Shown one piece after another: positions 1-5,698 of a stretch of DNA of 5,931 nt. A model generated the notes under the pieces. The model had not been told where the DNA came from, searched no databases, and saw only the letters and a list, made by a program, of their open reading frames with translations. Position numbers and translations under genes: made by a program. This stretch comes from Bryobacterales bacterium (GTDB lineage: Bacteria; Acidobacteriota; Terriglobia; Bryobacterales; Bryobacteraceae), in contig PLMF01000239.1 in the NCBI GenBank assembly GCA_003142355.1, forward strand, positions 1,251-7,181. Direction: 5' to 3'. Positions within the stretch are counted from its first letter, which is position 1. Each line of letters starts with the position of its first letter.

Positions 1-639
1 CACCACCATGTTGTGCGTCTTCAGCACCGCCGAGGAAATCACGAAAGCAGCGGGGTCCACGAATCGAGCGCCCAGCCTGATGGGGAGGGGATGCATGTCG
101 TAGTCGATCCCGTACAGAAGCTGGTAGCGGTTCTCGTCCTCGTTGGGAACCTCGAGCTTCATATTGAAGGCCTTGTGCTCGGCGAAGACCTTGTCCCAGC
201 CGAACTGGCTGGTGGCCTTCGCGGCCGGAGTGCCGCCGCATTCGGCCACCAACACCTGACCTTTGAAACGGGGCGCCAGGTAGTCGAGGATTCCGCGCAC
301 GGTGTCCGCATGGGTGGAAATCAGTGCCCGCGATGGGTCGCAACCGTTGGGTTTGATCAGAACGTACTTCCGGGTCTTAAGACCGGGCCGGATCTGGTCG
401 TCGATCGCGACCAGGGCATCGTAAACGTTCTGGCGCCGGTTCTCACCCTTGATCAGGGCAACCTGGGCGCGGTGGTCGGAATACTTGAACAGTTTCTCGA
501 CATTGCCCGTGCCCATGCGAGGGTCCTGCGGCGTCTCCCCCGGATCCACGGGCGGCCTCTGCTGCGCCTTCATAGCCAGCCCCTGGGCGGCGGCAATCGC
601 CCCGGCGCGGGCGAAGAAAGATCTGCGTGAAACTGACAT
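1..639 (-). CDS. Tat-exported DUF362 domain protein, N-terminal 213 residues (C-terminus off window)
   Basis: This frame is open from the ATG at 637-639 to the left edge, so the gene is truncated by the window. The start is supported by a GAGGAGG-type ribosome site about 10 nt upstream (around 650-657). The N-terminus reads MSVSRRSFFARAGAIAAA, a twin-arginine signal with R5-R6, S7 and F8, followed by an Ala-rich h-region up to about residue 23. Export as a folded, probably cofactor-bearing protein is therefore likely. The mature part looks like DUF362: YVLIKPN at 92-98, an STHAD stretch at 108-112, a Rossmann-like 'GQVLVAECGG' at 127-136, and 'ISSAVLKTHN' at 201-210, matching the family's 'K-x-H' segment. 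DUF362 proteins have no general agreed reaction, and some members carry ferredoxin domains; whether this one does cannot be seen. It is co-directional with the SDR gene upstream across a 135-bp gap. The plus-strand ORF opposite it has no family resemblance and is a shadow. Confidence 0.85.
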   Translation of the reverse strand, partial: MSVSRRSFFARAGAIAAAQGLAMKAQQRPPVDPGETPQDPRMGTGNVEKLFKYSDHRAQVALIKGENRRQNVYDALVAIDDQIRPGLKTRKYVLIKPNGCDPSRALISTHADTVRGILDYLAPRFKGQVLVAECGGTPAAKATSQFGWDKVFAEHKAFNMKLEVPNEDENRYQLLYGIDYDMHPLPIRLGARFVDPAAFVISSAVLKTHNMVV

Positions 640-774
640 CGGCCAGTAACCTCCTCTCGGTCCATTGCGACGGAACTGCTCCAGTGTAACCTGATCGCGG
701 GGTCCGTTATTCGCGGTGGCGCCAAGGTGGCGGCCAAGAGGCGTCAATCGACAACGACAGCTTCACCTGGGCGA

Positions 775-1638
775 TCACGCCCGCCATGCCTTTGCTGTCT
801 CCACGGCGAAATCCTCGTAGCTGCGCGGGACGTGGCCGAGAAGATTCTTGAGTCGTTCGACCTGGGTATCGGTTGGAACGAATCCGCGCTCGATATACCC
901 CTGGAACATCATGCGCAGGTCGAACGCAGTCCATGCCGGGGAGTGGGCGCGCATCTGCTGCTCCCATGCATCAAAGGTCTCCCCCGTGTAGCGAATCGCC
1001 TTCCCCAGCACCTTGCTCCACGTCTCCGCGGCGCGCGGACCGCTCAGAACCGTTGGGCCGACCACATCGTAGGTCTTGCCGCCATGTCCCTCCTGAGTGA
1101 GTGAAATCGCCGCCGCTTCCGCGATGTCGCGGACATCCACCGTCGCGATACCCGCGTTCCCGATTGGCATCGGATACAAACCTGGGCCCATGAGCAGTTC
1201 CTTCAGCATGAGGTCGTTCTGGAAGAAGTAGCCCGGTCGCAAAATCGTGTACGGCACGCCGAACTCGCGAAGCGCATTCTCAACGGCCAATTTCGAAGCG
1301 AAGTGTGGCACGTCGCGGAACTTCTCCACGCTGAAAACGGAAAGGTAAGTAATGTGTTTGAGTTCCAGCCGCTTGGCCAAACCATAGGCGATGAGCGCCT
1401 GTGTCAACTCGTCCGCAGCGACAGCGTTCAGCAAGAACAGCTTGTCGATTCCTTGCATGGCCTGCTCGACAGATACTGGGTCGAGCAAGTCCCCTAGAGC
1501 GACTTCAACCCCTTTTGGAAACACGTCTTCCTTGGGCTGCTTGCGGGTCAGCGCCCGAACCTCCGCGCCGCCCCTCACGAGTTCTGTGACGACTGCGGAG
1601 CCTACATTCCCCGTGGCTCCCGTAACCAAGGTCTTCAT
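775..1638 (-). CDS. NmrA-like atypical SDR, NAD(P)-binding protein (287 aa)
   Basis: This is a soluble cytoplasmic Rossmann-fold protein. The N-terminus MKTLVTGATGNVG carries the GxxGxxG dinucleotide loop at residues 7-13. Arg28 and Arg32 after the second strand (VRALTRK) favour NADP(H), and 'GDLLDP' at 49-54 is the usual adenine-contact Asp region. The classical SDR YxxxK is replaced by H112xxxK116 (HFASK), followed by 'GVPYTILRPGYFFQN' at 127-141. This fits the NmrA/NAD(P)H-quinone-oxidoreductase-2-like group of atypical SDRs, whose members are redox sensors or reductases. The substrate cannot be told. The frame is open 36 codons further upstream, but the ATG at 1636-1638 is chosen because an AAGGAGA site sits 5 nt before it and the family fold begins there. 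The length is normal for the family. The gene lies 127 bp downstream of the multicopper oxidase gene on the same strand. It ends TGA at 777-775 with no obvious terminator after it. Confidence 0.9.
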   Translation of the reverse strand: MKTLVTGATGNVGSAVVTELVRGGAEVRALTRKQPKEDVFPKGVEVALGDLLDPVSVEQAMQGIDKLFLLNAVAADELTQALIAYGLAKRLELKHITYLSVFSVEKFRDVPHFASKLAVENALREFGVPYTILRPGYFFQNDLMLKELLMGPGLYPMPIGNAGIATVDVRDIAEAAAISLTQEGHGGKTYDVVGPTVLSGPRAAETWSKVLGKAIRYTGETFDAWEQQMRAHSPAWTAFDLRMMFQGYIERGFVPTDTQVERLKNLLGHVPRSYEDFAVETAKAWRA

Positions 1639-1643
1639 GTTCT

Positions 1644-1650
1644 TCTCCTT
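1644..1650 (-). promoter_or_regulatory. Ribosome binding site fixing the NmrA-like start
   Basis: On the minus strand the sequence is AAGGAGA, 5 nt before the ATG at 1638-1636. It selects this ATG over the in-frame ATG at 1746. The longer version would add 36 residues with no family resemblance ahead of the Rossmann strand. Confidence 0.8.
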
Positions 1651-1765
1651 GTTCTTTCCTACGCGGCCAGCCTGGTTGCAGCAGGGCGCTTTCATCCACC
1701 CAGCCCGCTGCCAGCCCGCCGCCGTCATCGATCTTGGCGACGTCACACTGCTGCCCGGGGCGCCC

Positions 1766-3196
1766 TCACACCGCGTCGAAGAGCATTTTGAGCCCGTAAT
1801 CCATATGGAGCTGCTGATGGCAATGGAACAATGTCAGCCCCTCCATCGCCGGCGTGAAATCCACCTCGATCTTCCGGAAGCCTTTCACCAGCACCACGTC
1901 TTTCATGATCCCCGCCGTCGGCTTTCCGTAAACGTTGGTCAGCTCAAAACTGTTGCGATGCAGGTGGAGAGGGTGGGCATCGTCGGTCTGGTTATCGAAA
2001 ACCAGGCGGTAGCGCTTCGCCCGGGAGAGCTTTCGCGGCTCGTCCTTCGCGTCGTAGCTTCTGCCGTTGATGGTCCAGCGGTTGAAACCGCCCGTGCCGC
2101 CGTTGATCTTCCCAATCACCATGGGGATCGTCTCGTCGGGTTTCGCCGCCTCGCGGCTTTCGCCGAAGATCGTGTAATCCCAAGCCTTCTTCGCGGGCTT
2201 GATCCAGCGCGGCGCCCCGCTCTTGTTGGCGTATTCAACTACGATGCCCATTCCGTTCTTGCGATCGTCATCCTTCGGCGTCCCCAGAATCCAGACTCCC
2301 GGGTTCTTCATCTCCACCACCGCGTCGATGCGCTCTGCCGTCCCGAGTTCCAGCACATCCACCAGTTGCGGATGCGGTACCGGATTGCCGTCCAGAGCCA
2401 CAACCTGGAATTGGTGGCCGGGGAGCGCAAGCTGAATGTTCTCGGTGGCGCTGGCATTCAGGAAGTGGAACAACACGCGTTGTCCCTGTTTGACGCGCAC
2501 CGGCTCGCCGTACCCCAGGCACTTCCCATTGATGGTGAAGCGCTGATAGCCGATTTCCCAGCCGTTCGGCTTCTCGTCTTTCTTCGGCTCCTTCGGCTTC
2601 GCGCCCGGATCTTCCTCCTCGTCCTCCATGGTCGTAAAGTAGGGCTCCCACTCATGCGTGGCCAGAAAAAGCTCCTGATCGTACTGCCCCGGATTGTTCT
2701 TCGGCTCGATGTACACAAACCCGAACTGTCCGGTGTAAGTGCCCCGGCTCAGGTCGGACATGGGCATGACGTGGGTATGCACGAACCGGGCGCCGGATGG
2801 CCGGGGCGTGAGCTGGTAGCGCAGGTGGCCATGGGCCGGGACCGCCAGGCTCCTCTCCTCTTCGGCGCCGTCCACGTCCGGGGGAATGATCAGCCCGTGC
2901 CAATGCACCAACTCGGCCGAGTCGGTGTCGTTGAACAGGTCAACCGTCGCCGCGACGCCCTCTCGCAACCGGATCACCGGCCCGGGAACCGTGCCGTTGT
3001 ATCCGATGGTGCTGATGGTATGGTCCTTGGCCATATCCACCAGCGCCGGGCCGATGCGCAACGTAACGTCCGCCGGCCCGCCCGACGCGACGGCCTCGCT
3101 CGTTTCGCCGCCGCGATGGCAGCCGGCCAGCAGAAGCCCCGAGCCGATGGTGATGCCGGAAAGGAAATTGCGGCGTGTCTTCTGAGATTGGTTCAT
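1766..3196 (-). CDS. Multicopper oxidase (laccase-like), Tat-exported lipoprotein, 476 aa
   Basis: This protein couples one-electron substrate oxidation to four-electron O2 reduction outside the cytoplasmic membrane. The signal has twin arginines R8-R9 followed by N10, F11 and L12, then a lipobox L23-A24-G25-C26. It should therefore be exported folded and anchored by lipidated Cys26. All copper motifs are present in order: HWHG at 98-101, HTH at 140-142, HPLHLH at 408-413 and HCHQQLH at 458-464, with Cys459 as the type 1 ligand. The position ten residues after Cys459, normally the axial ligand, is Leu469 rather than Met. Residues about 190-209 form a Glu/Asp- then Lys/Pro-rich insertion between domains 1 and 2. 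Family membership is certain. Whether it acts on copper(I), phenolics or another donor is not. There is no Met-rich loop of the CueO kind. A strong ribosome site (AAGGAGGA, 10 nt upstream) supports the start. It is the first gene of the minus-strand group. Confidence 0.95.
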   Translation of the reverse strand: MNQSQKTRRNFLSGITIGSGLLLAGCHRGGETSEAVASGGPADVTLRIGPALVDMAKDHTISTIGYNGTVPGPVIRLREGVAATVDLFNDTDSAELVHWHGLIIPPDVDGAEEERSLAVPAHGHLRYQLTPRPSGARFVHTHVMPMSDLSRGTYTGQFGFVYIEPKNNPGQYDQELFLATHEWEPYFTTMEDEEEDPGAKPKEPKKDEKPNGWEIGYQRFTINGKCLGYGEPVRVKQGQRVLFHFLNASATENIQLALPGHQFQVVALDGNPVPHPQLVDVLELGTAERIDAVVEMKNPGVWILGTPKDDDRKNGMGIVVEYANKSGAPRWIKPAKKAWDYTIFGESREAAKPDETIPMVIGKINGGTGGFNRWTINGRSYDAKDEPRKLSRAKRYRLVFDNQTDDAHPLHLHRNSFELTNVYGKPTAGIMKDVVLVKGFRKIEVDFTPAMEGLTLFHCHQQLHMDYGLKMLFDAV

Positions 3197-3206
3197 GAGT
3201 CGGAAA

Positions 3207-3214
3207 TCCTCCTT
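3207..3214 (-). promoter_or_regulatory. Strong ribosome binding site of the multicopper oxidase gene
   Basis: On the minus strand the sequence is AAGGAGGA, 10 nt before the ATG at 3196-3194. It is close to the full anti-Shine-Dalgarno complement and supports the chosen start, which also places the twin-arginine motif at residues 8-9. Confidence 0.75.
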
Positions 3215-3252
3215 TTCCTCACCTTACAACGTTTTCGGCTTACGATTGGCTC

Positions 3253-3265
3253 ATCCCGCCGGGAT
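3253..3265. repeat. Perfect short inverted repeat upstream of the oxidase gene
   Basis: The sequence ATCCCGCCGGGAT has 6-bp arms ATCCCG and CGGGAT around a single C. It lies 57 bp upstream of the oxidase start, where an operator or the -35 region could be. Its function is unknown, and it does not resemble the CueR-type copper box. Confidence 0.45.
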
Positions 3266-3304
3266 CCGGCTGGTCTCATTCCTGGGATAGCCAGTGGAAG
3301 ACCC

Positions 3305-3340
3305 AACACAGAGAACGCAGACAACGCCGAAAAACTGGAA
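3305..3340 (+). repeat. Degenerate 9-bp tandem repeat (four units)
   Basis: The four consecutive units are AACACAGAG, AACGCAGAC, AACGCCGAA and AAACTGGAA. The first two differ at two positions and the others drift further, so the array looks decayed. AAC-GCAGAG-type 9-mers recur as interspersed repeats in many bacterial genomes; that comparison is from memory. It may equally be chance, given its short length. Confidence 0.4.
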
Positions 3341-3372
3341 CTTCGGATCCGATTGTGGGGTCAGAATAGGAC

Positions 3373-3867
3373 ATGCGAGTGCACCCGCGGTTTGCAGACA
3401 TTCCGGGATTTGGACTTCTATATAGCGTCATCTTGCTCCTGATCGTGATTCCGGCGGCGATGATTTTCGGATGGAAGTGGGGATGGTATCCCCACTCCGT
3501 TGGTCTTGAGGTTCGCATCACGAAGCCAGTAACTCTTGTGGCCGATCTTCAAGTTGAACGCGTGACTGTTGCCGTGCACCGTGCGGAAAGCTCGACATCT
3601 GGTGCCAACGAACCGGAACTGCGCCTGAACTCCAGACTGGTCTCATGGGGTGACCTGCGCGACGCGCTCCGGGCGCAACTCAGCCGGCGCGCCGGCCGAG
3701 TTGTATATATCGAGGGCGATGACAGCTTGGCCTTTGCGGACATTGTGCGAGTAATCGATATCGCTCGCACGGCTTGGTATGGGGTGCCCGTAGTGCTGCT
3801 CACACCAGAGCTCAAGAGGAGCCTTGACGCCGAGCGCGGAGGCACGAGGCGAGATCGGTCTCCTTAG
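3373..3867 (+). CDS. Orphan ExbD/TolR-like biopolymer-transport protein (164 aa)
   Basis: The predicted topology is that of ExbD/TolR: a short cytoplasmic tail (1-12), one membrane helix (about 13-34) and a periplasmic domain (about 45-145). The C-terminal part matches the family well: 'RVVYIEGDDSLAFADIV' at 109-125, then 'RVIDIARTAWYGVPVVLLTP' at 126-145, corresponding to the ExbD 'V-x-I-x-x-D ... vmD-x-ar-x-aG ... v-l-l-T' pattern. 'VTVAVHRA' followed by 'ELRLNSRLVSWGDLRDAL' corresponds to the preceding strands. ExbD normally works with ExbB to convert proton flow into force, using an Asp in the helix. Here the helix has no Asp or Glu, and no exbB is adjacent. The ATG at 3373 has only a weak AGGA very close by; the GTG at 3379, 7 nt after that AGGA, is an equally plausible start. 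Local base composition is lower in G+C (about 52% at 3421-3480 by hand count) than in the efflux genes (67% at 4741-4800). The assignment rests on motifs only. Confidence 0.72.
   Translation: MRVHPRFADIPGFGLLYSVILLLIVIPAAMIFGWKWGWYPHSVGLEVRITKPVTLVADLQVERVTVAVHRAESSTSGANEPELRLNSRLVSWGDLRDALRAQLSRRAGRVVYIEGDDSLAFADIVRVIDIARTAWYGVPVVLLTPELKRSLDAERGGTRRDRSP
3476..3496. repeat. Perfect inverted repeat, 9-bp arms, inside the ExbD-like gene
   Basis: The arms AGTGGGGAT and ATCCCCACT flank the 3-nt spacer GGT. In RNA this would make a tight, G+C-rich hairpin. It is not followed by a T-run, so it is not an intrinsic terminator. It encodes the residues just after the membrane helix (around K35-S42). 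Confidence 0.8.
3676..3703. repeat. 28-bp near-perfect palindrome inside the ExbD-like gene
   Basis: The left half CAACTCAGCCGGCG and the right half CGCCGGCCGAGTTG are reverse complements except for one pair (A at 3682 against C at 3697), giving 13 of 14 pairs. The inner 14 bp (3683-3696) are perfect. There is no spacer, so it suits a dimeric protein site or a cruciform at least as well as an RNA hairpin. Confidence 0.85.
3745..3770. repeat. Inverted repeat, 7-bp arms with 12-nt spacer, in the ExbD-like gene
   Basis: GTGCGAG at 3745-3751 is the reverse complement of CTCGCAC at 3764-3770. The spacer includes the palindrome CGATATCG at 3756-3763, which is not centred on the same axis. Repeats of this size are common by chance in G+C-rich DNA, so no function is claimed. 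Confidence 0.6.
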
Positions 3868-3922
3868 CCGGCTCGGGACGCCTGCCATTCACCCCCAAAT
3901 CCTCCCGACAACGCTTTCTTGT

Positions 3923-3952
3923 TTGACATGCGCCGCCTTCCGCCCATATACT
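3923..3952 (+). promoter_or_regulatory. Sigma-70-type promoter of the padR-tolC-RND operon
   Basis: TTGACA at 3923-3928 matches the -35 consensus fully. TATACT at 3947-3952 matches five of six -10 positions, with an 18-bp spacer. Transcription would start near 3958-3960, leaving only about 11-13 nt before the padR ATG. It is the clearest promoter in the window and lies directly ahead of the operon it should drive. Confidence 0.8.
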
Positions 3953-3960
3953 ATCAGTAT
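3948..3960. promoter_or_regulatory. Likely PadR operator, inverted repeat over the -10 element
   Basis: ATACT and AGTAT flank ATC in a perfect 5-bp inverted repeat that covers most of the -10 element and the probable transcription start. PadR-family repressors commonly bind dyads in their own promoters, so bound repressor would block RNA polymerase here. Binding by this particular protein is inferred from position. Confidence 0.6.
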
Positions 3961-3972
3961 TCGTAATCGAAT
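3959..3972. promoter_or_regulatory. Second inverted repeat overlapping the padR start codon
   Basis: ATTCG and CGAAT flank TAAT in a perfect 5-bp inverted repeat. It shares two bases with the upstream dyad and runs into the ATG at 3971-3973. It may be a second PadR half-site pair or, in the short leader, a small structure at the start codon. Confidence 0.5.
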
Positions 3973-4309
3973 GTCGAAAACGAAGCCCGATCACAACGTT
4001 CTCGCGGATGACCGCGACCTCTACTCGGGATTGATCCGCCTCCACGTGCTGCATCACGCCGCGCATGCGCCCATCTTCGGCCTGGGCATGGTCGAGGAGC
4101 TGGCCCGCCACGGCTACCGGATCAGTCCCGGAACCCTCTACCCCTTGCTGCACGGCCTCGAAAAGAAGGGGTACCTGCGCGCCGCCGAGCTGCGCCAGGG
4201 CAAATCGCGGCGCAAGGTCTATCGCGCCACCCGCGTGGGGCGAAACGCGCTTCACTCAGCCACCAGCAAGGTGCGCGAATTGTTTCGCGAACTCATGGAA
4301 GGCAAGTAG
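3971..4309 (+). CDS. PadR-family winged-helix transcriptional repressor (112 aa)
   Basis: This is a short PadR protein of the subfamily consisting of a winged helix plus a C-terminal dimerisation helix. 'YSGLIRLHVLHHAAHAPIFGLGMVEELARHGYRISPGTLYPLLHGLEKKGYLRA' spans residues 18-71 and is characteristic: helix-turn-helix with 'ISPGTLYPLLHGLEKKGYL' at 51-69 as recognition helix and start of the wing, then a basic wing 'RQGKSRRKVYRAT'. The C-terminal helix (about 93-112) ends in charged residues. The frame is open back to 3824, but the ATG at 3971 gives the normal PadR N-terminus and lies just after the promoter. No Shine-Dalgarno fits in the short leader, so translation may be near-leaderless. 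The stop is followed after 5 nt by the tolC-like GTG. It probably represses its own operon until a toxic ligand is bound; the ligand is unknown. Confidence 0.92.
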   Translation: MSKTKPDHNVLADDRDLYSGLIRLHVLHHAAHAPIFGLGMVEELARHGYRISPGTLYPLLHGLEKKGYLRAAELRQGKSRRKVYRATRVGRNALHSATSKVRELFRELMEGK

Positions 4310-4314
4310 CCCAC

Positions 4315-5697
4315 GTGTCGAAGCACCATAAACTCGTATTGATGGCCTTGGCCGCCGGCGCTCTGCTGGCGCAGCCGGCTCCCCCGCCTGCCGCGCTGAC
4401 TGTCATGCAGGCGGTGCAAAATGCGCTGCACAATTACCCGTCCATTCAGGTCTCGCAGGAGCAGATCAACGCCGCCGCGGCCGGCATACGCCTCGCGCGA
4501 ACCGCCTACCTGCCGCGCGTGGATGCCCTGGCGCAGGTGAACCGCGCCACCCGAAACAACGTCTTCGGGCTTCTGCTGCCGCAAAGTACGCTCCCTGCCA
4601 TGTCCGGCCCGGTGATCGGCTCGAACAATCTCGGCACCGCCTGGGGCAGCGCCATCGGAGCGCTGGTCACCTGGGAGCCGTTCGATTTCGGCCTGCGGCG
4701 GGCCACCGTCGCCGCCGCCGCGGCTGCGCAAGCCCAGTCGGAAGCCACGCTCAAGCGCACTCAGTTCGAAGTGGCGGCCGCCGCCGCCGATGCCTATCTC
4801 ACGCTGGTGGCGGCACAGGAAACCGTGCGCGCCGCCCAGGCCGGGGTGGACCGGACGGAAGTCATCGTGCGCACCACCAATGCGCTGGTCGGTGCTGAGT
4901 TGCGTCCTGGCGCCGACGCCTCGCGCGCCCAGGCCGAAGTCGCCGCCGCGCGCACCCAACTGATTCAGGCCCGGCAGGCCGTGGACGTGGCGCGCGCCAT
5001 GGTCTCCCGCTTCCTGGGCATCGAGCCGGCCCAACTCGCCATTTCCTCGCCGCGCTTGCTTCAGCCGCCGCCAGAGGAATCCGTCCCCGCGCTCGATGCC
5101 GCCGTCAATCCTTTCGCGGCGGAACAAAGCGCCGTGGTCGAACAAACCAAGGCGCAACTCAAGGCTCTCGAACGATCTTACTTCCCACGCTTCTACCTGC
5201 AAGGCTCCGCTTATGCTCGCGGCACCAGCGCCGAGACCGATGGCAAGCTGCTCGGCGGCGTCAACGGCCTGGCTCCCAGCGTGCAAAACTACGCGCTCGG
5301 TTTCAGCGTGACGTTTCCGGCTCTCGATCTGCCCTCGGTTCAAGCCCGCGAAGCCGCGCAGTCGGCCGCGGTCCGCGCGCAAACGGCCCGCTATCGCCAG
5401 ATTGCCATCGATCTGCGCGCCCAATGGAACGCCGCCGTCGCAACCCTCCAGGGCGCCCGCAGCATTGCCGCCAACACTCCCCTCGAGGTATCCGCCGCGC
5501 GCGCCGCGGTCGAGCAGGCCACCGCCCGTTATCAATCGGGCCTGGGGTCGATCGATGAGGTAGCGGAAGCGCAGCGCCTCCTCACGCAAGCCGAAATCGA
5601 CGATGCGCTGGCCCGCCTCGGCATCTGGCGCGGCCTGCTGGGAGTGGCCGCCGCCGCCGGAGACATTCAGCCATTCCTGGCGGAGGCAAGTCAGTAA
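4315..5697 (+). CDS. TolC-family outer-membrane efflux channel (460 aa, GTG start)
   Basis: This should form the trimeric outer-membrane duct of the efflux pump encoded with it. The N-terminus has a Sec signal: basic/His n-region MSKHHK, hydrophobic [13 protein letters not shown], and likely cleavage near residues 19-21. Two structural repeats are visible: 'AYLPRVDA' (64-71) with 'FDFGLRR' (123-129) and '[20 protein letters not shown]' (197-216), then '[12 protein letters not shown]' (289-300) with '[20 protein letters not shown]' (404-423). The long Ala/Gln/Arg-rich heptad stretches between them form the helical barrel. Length is normal for the family. The GTG at 4315 is chosen because it gives a complete signal peptide; a GGAAGG site lies 12 nt upstream inside padR. 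An ATG at 4342 would cut into the signal. The spacing of 5 nt from padR and 1 nt to the RND gene indicates one operon. The long minus-strand ORF opposite is a composition artefact. Confidence 0.93.
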   Translation: MSKHHKLVLMALAAGALLAQPAPPPAALTVMQAVQNALHNYPSIQVSQEQINAAAAGIRLARTAYLPRVDALAQVNRATRNNVFGLLLPQSTLPAMSGPVIGSNNLGTAWGSAIGALVTWEPFDFGLRRATVAAAAAAQAQSEATLKRTQFEVAAAAADAYLTLVAAQETVRAAQAGVDRTEVIVRTTNALVGAELRPGADASRAQAEVAAARTQLIQARQAVDVARAMVSRFLGIEPAQLAISSPRLLQPPPEESVPALDAAVNPFAAEQSAVVEQTKAQLKALERSYFPRFYLQGSAYARGTSAETDGKLLGGVNGLAPSVQNYALGFSVTFPALDLPSVQAREAAQSAAVRAQTARYRQIAIDLRAQWNAAVATLQGARSIAANTPLEVSAARAAVEQATARYQSGLGSIDEVAEAQRLLTQAEIDDALARLGIWRGLLGVAAAAGDIQPFLAEASQ

Positions 5698-5698
5698 C

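Larger units (their letters stand above)
3197..3372. other. Divergent intergenic region between the oxidase and ExbD-like genes
   Basis: This 176-bp spacer must hold the upstream signals of two divergent genes, but I see no convincing -35/-10 pair for either. It contains the oxidase ribosome site, a 13-bp palindrome at 3253-3265, an 8-bp palindrome CGGATCCG at 3344-3351, and a run of degenerate 9-bp units at 3305-3340. No gene of credible length is seen in it. Confidence 0.6.

Noticed and set aside
13..630. A 205-codon plus-strand frame at the left edge
   Set aside because: It lies opposite the DUF362 gene, whose minus-strand frame has a Tat signal, a ribosome site and family motifs. The plus-strand product has none.
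640..774. Possible promoter for the DUF362 gene (TACACT-like -10 on the minus strand)
   Set aside because: The -10 matches four of six positions and has no credible -35 at 16-18 bp, so it is not better than chance. Short palindromes such as TGGCGCCA at 717-724 are expected in G+C-rich DNA.
1758..1765. GGGCGCCC palindrome directly after the oxidase stop codon
   Set aside because: It has no loop, is only 8 bp and has no T-tract, so it is not a terminator and is unremarkable at this base composition.
1391..3442. A 683-codon open frame on the plus strand opposite the oxidase and SDR genes
   Set aside because: It is antisense to two genes with clear family motifs, has no recognisable domain, runs across a gene boundary and the intergenic region, and is rich in His/Arg/Leu as expected from reading G+C-rich codons backwards.
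3812..3888. Possible intrinsic terminator between the ExbD-like gene and padR
   Set aside because: Only 4-5-bp arms (such as TCAAG/CTTGA at 3812-3827 and GAGA/TCTC near 3851-3862) are found, and no T-run follows.
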